Of a stretch of DNA of 32,914 bases, positions 6,265 through 13,263 are shown one piece after another; positions within the stretch are counted from its first letter, which is position 1, and every line of letters begins with the position of its first letter. Source of the DNA: a virus; IMG/VR virus record IMGVR_UViG_3300030430_004834, positions 1 to 32,914 of that record; one strand, given 5' to 3'. The position numbers and the translations under genes are program-made. Under the pieces are notes generated by a model. The model was given only the letters and a program-made list of their open reading frames with translations. It had not been told where the DNA came from and ran no database searches.

Positions 6265-8044
6265 TCCAGTCCCTGCGACGGTCTTGGGGCCATGTTACAG
6301 GATCGTTTGGATCAAAGTGACCTTCCCAATCAAGATACCTACCGCACACAGGGTCATACTGTAGCTTGCATTCACCGACAGTCCCAACCCATTTGAATCT
6401 ACATTTCCATGAGTGCACTGCAATGTGGTCACCCTCGCGCTGCACAGTGACGCCGCAATCTGCTTTAGCAAACCAGGCAGCAGATCCACTGATGTGATTA
6501 CCGTTTGGCACCGGCATTTTACCAGCGTCGTTAGCCCTCATCTTTGCAGGGTGTGCGATGAACCATATGTGCAGATCGTGACTACGTGCGAACTGAACCA
6601 TACGAGTTAACATTTCGCTGATCGACTGATGTTCGTTTTCGGTTTGGGTTTGGGCAATGTAGTTATACGGATCTATGACCAAACCTCTGCACCCCAGTCT
6701 TAGCACGGCCATCTTGGTTCGCTCTATGATTGAGTCTACTGTAGCCGGTTCGCCATCTTTAGAATCCAAGAAAGCAAAGTGATCGTTAACCCAAGACCTA
6801 GCCTCTGCCATTTGATCCTCTGTCATGCGCTCGTTACGCCCCTCAAAAAAAGGCAACCGCGCTCGCTTCTCACAAAGCTTGATGATGTGCAGAGGCGGTG
6901 GGTTTTCAAAGCTAGCAACAGCAAACTTCCAGTCATGTTGCTCAGCCAGATTAACCATTACCGCATCAACCCATTCGCTTTTACCTGACCCAGGCAGGCC
7001 GGTGACTACCGTTAGCTGCCCTTGCAGGACAGTGTACAAGCTATCTAAATCTTTGAATCCTGTAGACTTTCCGCCCATAAGCCCACGTTCATACAGGAAG
7101 TTAACGTCATCAGAATAGTCGGCCGCACTGTACACCCCGACCAAAGGTGTAGGTGTCGCTTCTCTGATCAGATCGACAAGCATACCGGCACCGTGCTTTC
7201 GCAAGATGTCGTTGCTGTCTTTGCAATTGTCAGGTAGCTCTAGGTGATAGCACTTAGCACGACCTACCCTGCGCATGATTTCTTCGCCAAGGGCCACCCC
7301 TGGTTCATCATCATCTAGGGCAAGAATGATTTTCTCGGCAGACTCAAAGATTTCTTTACTGTGCCATAGGTAACTAAACTTACGATCATCCTTGGCATCT
7401 ACACGCTTGTTAGATACACGTTGGGGCGCTCCGTTAGGAACAGACAAAACCAAACAGCTATCTGGATCAATGCCCTTGGTTGCAGCTTCGCTGTTGATGG
7501 CACTCACTACACTGAGGCAATCGATCTCACCTTCCGTAATGACAAGTGTTTTGATCTCTTGCTCTCTGTAGTTCTCTAAGCCCCAGAGAACCTTCGCACT
7601 GCCATCTTGGACAAAGTACTTCTCATGTATACCTCGCCATTTAATCGCCTCGTAATCGCCGTATACAAAGCCTAGCGCGTCCATCTCGCCGCCGTTAGGG
7701 AAATACTTAGTGCCGCCACACACTTGATACCCTGTGATCAGCTTGGGATCTATGCCGCGACTAATTAAATACTCGTTCATTAAACCCGTATCCACTTGCT
7801 TGGGTTTGCTGATGGCCTTGACCTTGGCTTTGTTGTCCCAGAAATCTAAACCTTTAGAACCCTTTTCATAAAACACCTTGCCGCTAATCTCGCAATGCCA
7901 GCATTGATACATCACACCCTCTTCATCAGGCTGTATATTCAATGTCTTTTCAAATCTCTTTTTCCGATCTGGAGAGCATTTCGGACAAACATATCGCCCA
8001 GGCTCCTGTGCCATTACAAAATGTTCTATCTCTTCTTTATTCAC
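6230..8044 (-). CDS. bifunctional DNA primase/helicase (T7 gp4-like)
   Basis: The 604-aa protein has the full T7 gp4 order. A zinc-binding domain has C20-x2-C23 and C48-x2-C51 (CPKC, CWHC). A TOPRIM fold shows TEGEID at 170-175 and the acidic cluster LALDDDEPG at 241-249. A RecA-like hexameric helicase domain begins around residue 325, with Walker A GLPGSGKS at 349-356, Walker B GLVID at 456-460 and a sensor-like FIAH at 497-500. It unwinds DNA and primes lagging-strand synthesis. The start is a GTG at 8044 with AAGGGGG just upstream. The length matches phage bifunctional proteins. It lies downstream of the RusA-like gene on the minus strand. No DNA polymerase is in the window. Confidence 0.93.
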   Translation of the reverse strand: MNKEEIEHFVMAQEPGRYVCPKCSPDRKKRFEKTLNIQPDEEGVMYQCWHCEISGKVFYEKGSKGLDFWDNKAKVKAISKPKQVDTGLMNEYLISRGIDPKLITGYQVCGGTKYFPNGGEMDALGFVYGDYEAIKWRGIHEKYFVQDGSAKVLWGLENYREQEIKTLVITEGEIDCLSVVSAINSEAATKGIDPDSCLVLSVPNGAPQRVSNKRVDAKDDRKFSYLWHSKEIFESAEKIILALDDDEPGVALGEEIMRRVGRAKCYHLELPDNCKDSNDILRKHGAGMLVDLIREATPTPLVGVYSAADYSDDVNFLYERGLMGGKSTGFKDLDSLYTVLQGQLTVVTGLPGSGKSEWVDAVMVNLAEQHDWKFAVASFENPPPLHIIKLCEKRARLPFFEGRNERMTEDQMAEARSWVNDHFAFLDSKDGEPATVDSIIERTKMAVLRLGCRGLVIDPYNYIAQTQTENEHQSISEMLTRMVQFARSHDLHIWFIAHPAKMRANDAGKMPVPNGNHISGSAAWFAKADCGVTVQREGDHIAVHSWKCRFKWVGTVGECKLQYDPVCGRYLDWEGHFDPNDPVTWPQDRRRDWNETEKDWDISF

Positions 8045-8148
8045 CGTACCCCCTTGTCAGTTAAAATTAAAAATGTTAAATCTGCACACGAAAGCCAGCT
8101 AGAAAGCCATCGCTACTCAACAAAGTTGAGTTCAGAAAGCCTTCTAGG
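8045..8148 (-). other. leader between hypothetical gene and primase, with perfect hairpin
   Basis: This 104-base gap is unusually long for this genome. It contains ACTCAAC-AAA-GTTGAGT (8115-8131), a perfect 7-bp stem with a 3-base loop. A 10-bp palindrome AGGCTAGCCT (8146-8155) straddles the upstream gene's stop codon. Neither has a T-tract, so a regulator site or RNA processing/attenuation element for the primase message is more likely than a terminator. Confidence 0.4.
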
Positions 8149-8460
8149 CTAGCCTTCGATACGCTCTACCCCTTCGATCCAAGTCAGGAAATCATTCAAC
8201 GCCCTCTGCTTTCGCACAGCGTGTGTCTCTAGCAAGATTGGCTTTACGTTGTCGCATAGCTGCACGATAAAATCCTGCTGCAAAGATTCCGACAAAGCTT
8301 CATCACCAAACACTGCGGCCCAAAATAAAGACGCCTCACGCCTTAAAGATTCTTTGTCAGCGACCAGATCCTTAGCGGCCCCGATCAACAACCTCTTTAA
8401 TCTAGTATCAAAGACTTTCGACTTTGATGTGCGCTCTTGGGTTTTCTTTGTCGAGGGCAT
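8149..8460 (-). CDS. hypothetical protein (103 aa)
   Basis: The ATG at 8460 lies 53 bases inside the end of the RusA-like gene. The N-terminus is basic and polar (PSTKKTQERTSKSK), followed by a predicted all-helical body (residues about 20-100) with regularly spaced hydrophobic residues. No cysteine-based or catalytic motif is seen. It sits between a Holliday-junction resolvase and the primase-helicase, so a replication or recombination accessory role is plausible but unproven. Confidence 0.6.
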   Translation of the reverse strand: MPSTKKTQERTSKSKVFDTRLKRLLIGAAKDLVADKESLRREASLFWAAVFGDEALSESLQQDFIVQLCDNVKPILLETHAVRKQRALNDFLTWIEGVERIEG

Positions 8461-8755
8461 GATAGATATGCTTTTCCTTAACTTGTCTGTCGTTCACGTA
8501 GGCGTATCCTTCCAATGCGTCCAAGATCACAGACTCATCTAAATCAGGCCTGCGCGTTGCGTACCAAATGGTCATGGTCACACGCACATCCCCATCCAAC
8601 AGCTCGTCCAGCTTGGGGCATTGCTTATTGAAGCCTTCAACATAGTCTCTGGCTTTCTTACTCTTTATGAAGCGCGGCTTGCCGCCGATTAACACCATCT
8701 TTCTACTGTTAGCTTTGCTAGCAGGTTCACCGTAAATAATTGCTTCAAAAGACAT
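8408..8755 (-). CDS. rusA: RusA-like Holliday junction resolvase
   Basis: The 115-aa product fits RusA length and layout: an N-terminal GEPASKANSRK segment, then the signature RRPDLDESVILDALEG (68-83) and VNDRQVKEKH (87-96). D71, D73 and D89 correspond to the metal-binding aspartates of E. coli RusA (D70, D72, D91). The usual Asn after DLD is Glu and the conserved Lys is not obvious; two residues are missing between DLD and DAL. This variant is one I associate with phage-borne RusA-like enzymes, so I do not read it as inactivation. The enzyme resolves branched DNA before packaging. First gene of the minus-strand block, starting at the divergent promoter region. Confidence 0.85.
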   Translation of the reverse strand: MSFEAIIYGEPASKANSRKMVLIGGKPRFIKSKKARDYVEGFNKQCPKLDELLDGDVRVTMTIWYATRRPDLDESVILDALEGYAYVNDRQVKEKHIYHALDKENPRAHIKVESL

Positions 8756-8784
8756 TGGACAATATACAAGCTACAGGGTATTCT
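8756..8784 (+). promoter_or_regulatory. sigma70-like promoter for the recombination operon
   Basis: TGGACA (8756-8761), a 17-base spacer and TATTCT (8779-8784) match the sigma70 consensus at 9 of 12 positions. Transcription would start near 8791, about 19 bases before the ATG at 8810, leaving room for the AAGTGGAGA ribosome site. It lies in the 54-base gap between divergently oriented genes. The call rests on the sequence pattern only. Confidence 0.5.
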
Positions 8785-8794
8785 TTACAACACT

Positions 8795-8803
8795 AAGTGG
8801 AGA
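8795..8803 (+). promoter_or_regulatory. AAGTGGAGA ribosome-binding element
   Basis: Same 9-mer as at 5363 and 10222, here six T bases before the ATG at 8810. It supports translation starting at 8810 even though that frame becomes implausible downstream. Confidence 0.5.
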
Positions 8804-8809
8804 TTTTTT

Positions 8810-9178
8810 ATGAGCAAGATAGGCGCATACGTTCTCAGCCTTGAAGAGGCTGGAATGATTGAGTTTAAAGAAAGTGAGAACATCTATGACTGGATCGATA
8901 AAAAGGGGCGTGGATATGAATATACCCCGCCGAAACAAAAATCACCTACCCGATATTCCATTCGACCAACTTTTTTTTCGCGATGCTTACGACATCGAAG
9001 CAACCGAAGAGGAAATAGATCGAATGGCAGCAGCCGCAAGGCAACGCTACAGACGGTGGCAACAAAAACAAAACACTCAGCCAGGGGACAAAGAACACAA
9101 AGAGTTCTACGTCGGCAAGGTCAAGACCGAAGAGGGCTTAATCGTGCGCGTGTATTGTCACGTAGGGCCTATCGATGA
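8810..9178 (+). CDS. N-terminal part of a possibly frameshifted gene
   Basis: This frame has the promoter and the best ribosome site, and its first 33 or so codons look real (acidic and hydrophobic, for example LSLEEAGMIEFKESENIYDWI). After about residue 40 it turns into an Arg/Ser-rich stretch typical of an out-of-frame reading, while the +1 frame becomes plausible (see the CDS at 8916). Dropping one A from the AAAAAGGGG run at 8900-8908 joins the two frames into a single protein of about 141 aa. Either a one-base indel, a +1 frameshift or two overlapping genes explains this; I cannot tell which. Function unknown. Confidence 0.4.
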   Translation: MSKIGAYVLSLEEAGMIEFKESENIYDWIDKKGRGYEYTPPKQKSPTRYSIRPTFFSRCLRHRSNRRGNRSNGSSRKATLQTVATKTKHSARGQRTQRVLRRQGQDRRGLNRARVLSRRAYR

Positions 9179-9233
9179 AAGTCACCAACGATCACAATCT
9201 ACCCTCTCCCGTAGTGAGGGCGCTGAGCCGTAA
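8916..9233 (+). CDS. hypothetical protein (105 aa), or C-terminal part of the frameshifted gene
   Basis: The ATG at 8916 has only a GGGGCG-type ribosome site, so it may not be the true start. The frame has sensible composition: an acidic stretch EATEEEIDRMAAAARQRYRRW (an amphipathic helix, about residues 24-44), then a basic/polar linker and a beta-like EFYVGKVKTEEGLIVRVYCHVG segment. It overlaps the nuclease gene by 59 bases. It may be the continuation of the frame that starts at 8810. No family recognised. Confidence 0.55.
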   Translation: MNIPRRNKNHLPDIPFDQLFFRDAYDIEATEEEIDRMAAAARQRYRRWQQKQNTQPGDKEHKEFYVGKVKTEEGLIVRVYCHVGPIDESHQRSQSTLSRSEGAEP

Positions 9234-10032
9234 TGATTATGACTCAGGTAACACACACTTATCTGTAACACAGCTCATAGACTCGCCTAGAGTACAAGCG
9301 CTAAGGCGAAAACATTGGGATGAGATTACAGAGGATGTAAGCGATAAGCTTTGGTCTGTGCTTGGCACCGCCGTGCACCGTGTATTTGAGGAAAATGTAG
9401 AAGAGGATGTAATTAGTGAAGAACGTTTGTTTTTGGATGTTAATGATTGGACTGTGTCTGGAGCTATAGATCTCCAAGACAAAGAGGGGCCGGTGGATTA
9501 CAAGTGCACAAGCGTGTGGTCTGTAATCTTTGAGAAAAAAGAGTGGGCCTTGCAACTCAACTGCTATGCCTGGTTGATGAGACACGCAAAAGCGAGGGCT
9601 AGCACTAAGCTGAAGATCGTTGCTGTGATGCGCGATTGGAACCGTCGAGAAGCCCAACGCAACCCAGACTACCCACAGGCACCAATACAGATAGTGGATG
9701 TACCTAAGTGGACTGATGAAGAGCAAGACCAATACGTTGCAGAACGGGTCAAGCTCCATCAAGACGCTCAGATAGCAGAAGCTATGGGTGAACGGTTGCC
9801 ACTGTGCACAGATGAGGAGCGGTGGCGAAAGAAATCCAGCTACGCTGTTCGCAAACCAACCAACAAAAAAGCAACTAGGGTGTTTGATGAACTGTCTTTG
9901 GCTGAGAAATACGTAGAAGACAACTCAGAAATTAAGTACGTGATAGATGAGCGTGTCGGTGAATACACCCGCTGTAAACAAAACTGGTGCCGTGTAGCAG
10001 AGTTTTGTGATCAGTACGAGGAGACAGAATGA
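9175..10032 (+). CDS. PD-(D/E)XK nuclease, RecB/Cas4-like
   Basis: Motifs in order: GTAVH at 64-68, SGAIDL with D99, VDYK with D108 and K110 (the PD-(D/E)XK core), and QLNCYAWL at 127-134 (the QxxxY motif of RecB-family nucleases). Four cysteines, C211, C267, C272 and C278, could bind an iron-sulfur cluster or zinc, though here the first lies after rather than before the nuclease core. Such phage enzymes act as exonucleases that make single-stranded ends for recombination. The annealing protein encoded two genes downstream supports a two-component recombination pair. The stop overlaps the next ATG (ATGA at 10029-10032). Confidence 0.88.
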   Translation: MKVTNDHNLPSPVVRALSRNDYDSGNTHLSVTQLIDSPRVQALRRKHWDEITEDVSDKLWSVLGTAVHRVFEENVEEDVISEERLFLDVNDWTVSGAIDLQDKEGPVDYKCTSVWSVIFEKKEWALQLNCYAWLMRHAKARASTKLKIVAVMRDWNRREAQRNPDYPQAPIQIVDVPKWTDEEQDQYVAERVKLHQDAQIAEAMGERLPLCTDEERWRKKSSYAVRKPTNKKATRVFDELSLAEKYVEDNSEIKYVIDERVGEYTRCKQNWCRVAEFCDQYEETE

Positions 10033-10310
10033 TAGAGATGGATAGGAAGGTATACGAGAAGATGGTGGGCATTTGGTCTATCACTCGTATGCCTAAGCTA
10101 GAGATGATCGTACAAAGCGATCATGTCTCGTTTACCTGGGTGAAAGGGCCGATCACAAAAGTGCCGTATAAAATTTTTGATGAACTGGCGCCTATCGAAA
10201 TAGTTAATTTAATTGAACAACAAGTGGAGAAACAACATGGCATCAACTGCAAAGTCTACCGATCCGACTTTCGCGGATATTTGGCAAACCCTTTCAGCTC
10301 TCAACGTTAA
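10029..10310 (+). CDS. hypothetical protein (93 aa)
   Basis: The start overlaps the nuclease stop and has GAGGAG about five bases upstream. The first 70 residues look like a small beta/alpha domain (KLEMIVQSDHVSFTWVKG, then a Leu/Ile-rich helix). The last 24 codons overlap the annealing-protein gene in another frame, an unusually long overlap for this genome (74 bases), so the C-terminus may be a by-product. The function is unknown; the position between nuclease and annealing protein suggests a recombination accessory role. Confidence 0.55.
   Translation: MIEMDRKVYEKMVGIWSITRMPKLEMIVQSDHVSFTWVKGPITKVPYKIFDELAPIEIVNLIEQQVEKQHGINCKVYRSDFRGYLANPFSSQR
10222..10230 (+). promoter_or_regulatory. 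AAGTGGAGA ribosome-binding element
   Basis: The third copy of the 9-mer, six bases before the ATG at 10237. It decides the start of the annealing protein against the upstream in-frame TTG at 10213. Confidence 0.55.
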
Positions 10311-10926
10311 CGATTTTGTTAAAACTCTTGGCGATGATTTGACCTATCTTAGCTGGGCTAAGGCATGGGAAGTGCTTATGGAACATTACCCGCAAGCCAC
10401 TTACCAATTTGATGCCAACGAAGTTCACCTTGATGGCACCATCACTGTGCACTGCTCAATCACGATAGGAGAGCACACCAGAACTATGTGGCTCCCCGTG
10501 ATGAAGGGGTACTCACATCGTGCGGTAGCTAATCCAGATGCTCGCTTGATAAGTGATAACAAGATGCGGTGCCTGACAAAATGTATGGCGATGTTTGGTC
10601 TTGGTCACTACATTTATGACGGCGAAGATTTGCCGAAGCCAGAACGTGTAGAGGAAGAGCAAGAGGCAGAACAAGAGGTAGAGAGCAAGACCATCTACGA
10701 GATGGGCGGCACAGAAGAAGAAGCTCGCCAGTATGTGACTTGGTATCTCCACGCTTTACAGGTGCAAGATAATGAGAATGGCGTAAGAGGACAGTGGAAA
10801 GACAACATCGGCCCGTTAAGGGCGATAGAAAAGGATCACCCGAAAGTCCATGCATTCCTTGTTCAAAAAAACAAAGAATATATAGCGGGACTGGACGGTA
10901 ACAAATCACAAACCAAGGAGAAGTAA
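10237..10926 (+). CDS. single-strand annealing protein, Sak3/DUF1071 type
   Basis: The core (about residues 1-133 of 229) matches the DUF1071/Sak3 pattern: DLTYLSWAKAWEVL (34-47), EHTRTMWLPVM (79-89) and SDNKMRCLTKCMAMFGLGHYIY (106-127) followed by GEDLP. These proteins belong to the Rad52-like group of phage recombinases; they coat single strands and anneal them to homologous sequence. A Glu-rich linker (about 137-150) leads to a C-terminal helical extension. The start at ATG 10237 is chosen from the AAGTGGAGA site. It pairs with the PD-(D/E)XK nuclease upstream and with the SSB-tailed protein directly downstream, which begins right after its TAA. Confidence 0.85.
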   Translation: MASTAKSTDPTFADIWQTLSALNVNDFVKTLGDDLTYLSWAKAWEVLMEHYPQATYQFDANEVHLDGTITVHCSITIGEHTRTMWLPVMKGYSHRAVANPDARLISDNKMRCLTKCMAMFGLGHYIYDGEDLPKPERVEEEQEAEQEVESKTIYEMGGTEEEARQYVTWYLHALQVQDNENGVRGQWKDNIGPLRAIEKDHPKVHAFLVQKNKEYIAGLDGNKSQTKEK

Positions 10927-11253
10927 ATGGCATATGCGAAGATGGAAAAATCAATGGGGCAATTGTACCCAGAGAAAGAACGTAAAAGTGATAAAGCACC
11001 AGCCTTTAAAGGGCCGTTCAAAATAACGAAAGCTCAGGCCCGTGCTCTAGTGAGGCACTTTGAGAACGGAGCAGAGGAAGTCACAGGCAGGCTAGCGGCT
11101 TGGAAAAATTCAGGCCAGCAAGGCCCTTATATTGGTCTTGAGTTAGAGGTGCCAGAGTATCAAGAGCAAGGTGCTCCACAGAGACAAAGACCTGCGCCAG
11201 CACCAGAGCCTGTGTTGGAAGAAGATCCCTTTGACGATGACATCCCGTTTTGA
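10927..11253 (+). CDS. small ssDNA-associated protein with SSB-type acidic C-terminal tip
   Basis: The 108-aa product ends in EEDPFDDDIPF, closely matching the conserved acidic tip (DDDIPF) by which bacterial SSB recruits partner proteins. A Pro/Gln/Ala-rich flexible linker (about 78-97) precedes it, as in SSB. The N-terminal domain (residues about 25-75, with KGPFKITKAQARALV and AAWKNSGQQGPYIGLELE) is shorter than a classical SSB OB-fold and I do not recognise it. The AAGGAG site lies about six bases upstream. The gene follows the annealing protein, so a single-strand binding or recruiting role is likely. The tail is seen; the binding function is inferred. Confidence 0.7.
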   Translation: MAYAKMEKSMGQLYPEKERKSDKAPAFKGPFKITKAQARALVRHFENGAEEVTGRLAAWKNSGQQGPYIGLELEVPEYQEQGAPQRQRPAPAPEPVLEEDPFDDDIPF

Positions 11254-11726
11254 TTGACACAGAAGATAAAGATACCTGGTGTGACCTGGGCGAGGATGAA
11301 GAAAGAAACTTCCTAAAGGCACAAGATTTTCATCTTGTTAACTTTATGCCAAACCCAGAGAAGGATAATGACAAGTACACCCATGACTTGCGCGTTTCCT
11401 TCCCTAGTGATCTCAAGACGGTGCGCACAGCTTGGCGCCGATCTCAAGAGATGTTTGGCTTAGATCCAAGTTACGCCATATCTTTGAATCGCAAGGACGT
11501 TGAACGGTACAACCGCCTGTATCCAAACATCATTATCGTGTTTGACATAGATATGGATGGGTACAAGGCGGTGCACTGGGCAGATCTAACCAGGATCAAC
11601 CGTTTAATCAAAAGTAATTTTGCAAAGGAACACATCTACAAAAACAGGGTGGACGATGATCAAGGCAATGCTAAGAGTAGCTTTGTCTTTGATTGCAGAT
11701 GGTTCCCTATTATGAGGAAAGAATGA
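11250..11726 (+). CDS. hypothetical protein (158 aa), TTG start
   Basis: The frame starts with a TTG overlapping the previous TGA (TTGA); no ATG occurs in frame until residue 33, so the rare start or the later Met must be used. The protein is acidic at the N-terminus (TEDKDTWCDLGEDEE). It then has a conserved-looking region NFMPNPEKDNDKYTHDL and a stretch NIIIVFDIDMDGYKAVHWADL with several Asp, His and Lys that could be a nuclease-type centre, though I cannot assign a family. It ends SSFVFDCRWFP. No membrane segment. It lies in the recombination operon. Confidence 0.65.
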   Translation: MIDTEDKDTWCDLGEDEERNFLKAQDFHLVNFMPNPEKDNDKYTHDLRVSFPSDLKTVRTAWRRSQEMFGLDPSYAISLNRKDVERYNRLYPNIIIVFDIDMDGYKAVHWADLTRINRLIKSNFAKEHIYKNRVDDDQGNAKSSFVFDCRWFPIMRKE

Positions 11727-12118
11727 TGGCAAATTTTCAGTATCGCGAAAGCAAAGACGATTGGAAAAGAGTAGAGATTAATCCTATGGACAAGGCGATA
11801 GACGAAATGTCTGAAGCTTTAGAACACTGGGAGCGGAAAGCTATTGAGTACCACAACGCGAAGACAAGTTTTGAGGCTTGGGAAGCGGGTACAAAGAAAA
11901 CTTTCATGCACGCTGGTATGAGCGGGGTAGCGGCTGAAGCGGAGATGAAATGCAAAGGGCAACATCAGCCAGGGCATGGCTCATCATGGGAAACGCATGC
12001 CAACAGAGTCAACGAACTTATGGTGCAAGAGAAGGCTGCTGCCAAAAAGATTCGGGTGGCAGAGATGAGGTGGGAAACTGAGAGATCAAAGAACGCAACT
12101 CTGAGAAACGTCAAGTGA
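11726..12118 (+). CDS. hypothetical helical protein (130 aa)
   Basis: Two adjacent ATGs (11723 and 11726) follow GAGGAA; the spacing from the AGGA core (7 bases) favours 11726, while 11723 would overlap the previous TGA as ATGA. The protein is largely alpha-helical with many Glu, Lys and Ala (DEMSEALEHWERKAIEYH; EKAAAKKIRVAEMRWETER), suggesting a coiled-coil hairpin. A central Gly/His-rich loop (KGQHQPGHGSSWETH) breaks the helices. No known family. The stop overlaps the next GTG start. Confidence 0.6.
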   Translation: MANFQYRESKDDWKRVEINPMDKAIDEMSEALEHWERKAIEYHNAKTSFEAWEAGTKKTFMHAGMSGVAAEAEMKCKGQHQPGHGSSWETHANRVNELMVQEKAAAKKIRVAEMRWETERSKNATLRNVK

Positions 12119-12360
12119 CAGAAGACGAATTGCGCAAAGAAGTGAGCCAGCCTGACCACTACACAGGCACTGCTGAATCAGTGGATGTAATTCGACAACA
12201 GTTTGGAGACAAAGCGTTGCGGCATGCGGCTTTGGTTCAGGCTTTTCAATACATCTTTAGGTGCATGAAAAAGGGATCTTTGGAGAAGGACATACGCAAA
12301 GCTATCTGGTGGCTGCATGTTGCTGTAGGAGATGACCCAAGGAACAAAGAAGTCCAGTGA
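12115..12360 (+). CDS. DUF3310 family protein
   Basis: The 81-aa product carries the DUF3310 pattern: QPDHYTG (12-18, the Pro-x-His-Tyr motif), then a helical bundle with AFQYIFRCMKKGSLEKDIRKAIWWL, corresponding to the conserved KYxxR-KKG-DLxKAxWYL block. DUF3310 proteins are common in phages and are sometimes annotated as nucleotide-kinase-like or SaV-like; the biochemical role is not established. The start is a GTG that overlaps the previous TGA (GTGA), and its stop overlaps the next gene's GTG in the same way. Confidence 0.8.
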   Translation: MTEDELRKEVSQPDHYTGTAESVDVIRQQFGDKALRHAALVQAFQYIFRCMKKGSLEKDIRKAIWWLHVAVGDDPRNKEVQ

Positions 12361-12995
12361 GTGAGCCAATATCTGTTAAGTGGCAGCTAGGACTAGATCA
12401 ATGCTCATTGCCTAACGGCGGTGTTCGCTTCGTAAATTTCGGGCAGAACGCTAGCCATTTAAAGTTTGAGAATGATGGATCTGTGTGTGGGCAGTTTGTC
12501 ATCTCTGATACTTTTAGCCAATGTCTTGCGATTGATTGGCAAAATAAAATCACCAGCGCTTGCATCAACGCAGGCGTCGGTAAACTACAGACATCAAATG
12601 GTAACCTACAGATACTAAATATTGATGATCGACCAATACTAGAAAAGCTGATCTTTCCTGATCAATCCATTGCAAACCATGCACAAATAGAAGCCCGTGC
12701 ACGCAAATATCGACTGCAAGAAAAGCGTCGAAAAAAAGGCATCAAAAAGGTTAGTGATCATTATCAGCGTACTGGTGTTTACCTGCTTTACGATGATGAT
12801 TATGAGGTTGTGTATGTGGGGCAAAGTGTCAGGCCCTTGCAACGAATCAATCAGCACTTAAAGAGCAACAAAGAGTTTTCTTATTTCAAAATTATATGGT
12901 GCTTGGATTCTAAGAAGCTGCACTGGGAGAAGAAGCTGACGCAGTACTATGATCCGAAGTTCAATAAAACTAACAGACCCCAAAAATATGTGTAA
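12357..12995 (+). CDS. GIY-YIG endonuclease with unassigned N-terminal domain
   Basis: The C-terminal third is a GIY-YIG nuclease domain: GVY at 140-142 and YVG at 153-155 stand for the two name-giving motifs, R163 and H167 follow on the next helix, E191 (HWEKKL) is the likely metal-binding glutamate, and N203 closes the domain. Residues 1-105 form a beta-rich domain with no match I can name, joined by a Lys/Arg-rich helix (112-132) that may contact DNA. It could be a free-standing homing-type nuclease or a phage recombination/anti-competitor nuclease. It starts with GTG overlapping the previous stop. The neighbouring genes are intact, so there is no sign of intron homing. Confidence 0.78.
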   Translation: MSEPISVKWQLGLDQCSLPNGGVRFVNFGQNASHLKFENDGSVCGQFVISDTFSQCLAIDWQNKITSACINAGVGKLQTSNGNLQILNIDDRPILEKLIFPDQSIANHAQIEARARKYRLQEKRRKKGIKKVSDHYQRTGVYLLYDDDYEVVYVGQSVRPLQRINQHLKSNKEFSYFKIIWCLDSKKLHWEKKLTQYYDPKFNKTNRPQKYV

Positions 12996-13263
12996 GTATA
13001 TTTCTGACCGAAGTTTTCCATCACTTCTCCTATCAACGTGCCTGTCCGTTGTGGTCAAAAAAGGCAGGCTAATCTTTGCTGCTCTTCTGATCTTGTCACC
13101 AATCACAGTAAGCGCTCATTTCCATGAGTGGCGTTTGGTTGATGTCAAAGAAGCAGAGGATGGCAGCAAAACATGCACCTACGTCTGCGATAAGTCAGGG
13201 CAGATACATGTTTTTGTGGATGGCAACTGTCAGATCTTAGTGCGGCCCACCCTAGAGTCGTAG
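12988..13263 (+). CDS. small secreted hypothetical protein (91 aa)
   Basis: The ATG at 12988 overlaps the end of the GIY-YIG gene; a GTG further in (at about 13051) would give a tighter signal peptide and is an alternative start. A basic stretch (VVKKGR) precedes the hydrophobic run LIFAALLILSPITVSA, with a likely signal peptidase cut after VSA. The mature part (about 45 residues) has three cysteines (CTYVC and NC), so it may be disulfide-bonded in the periplasm. No lipobox. It is the last plus-strand gene, and its 3' end overlaps the end of the convergent giant gene by 34 bases. It may be a lysis or superinfection factor, but this is a guess. Confidence 0.5.
   Translation: MCKYISDRSFPSLLLSTCLSVVVKKGRLIFAALLILSPITVSAHFHEWRLVDVKEAEDGSKTCTYVCDKSGQIHVFVDGNCQILVRPTLES

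Noticed and set aside
8756-8800. A minus-strand TTGTAA / TATATT promoter pair in the divergent gap
   Set aside because: The -10 element would end about six bases from the RusA-like start codon, leaving no leader for a ribosome site; possible as a leaderless start but not supported enough to list.
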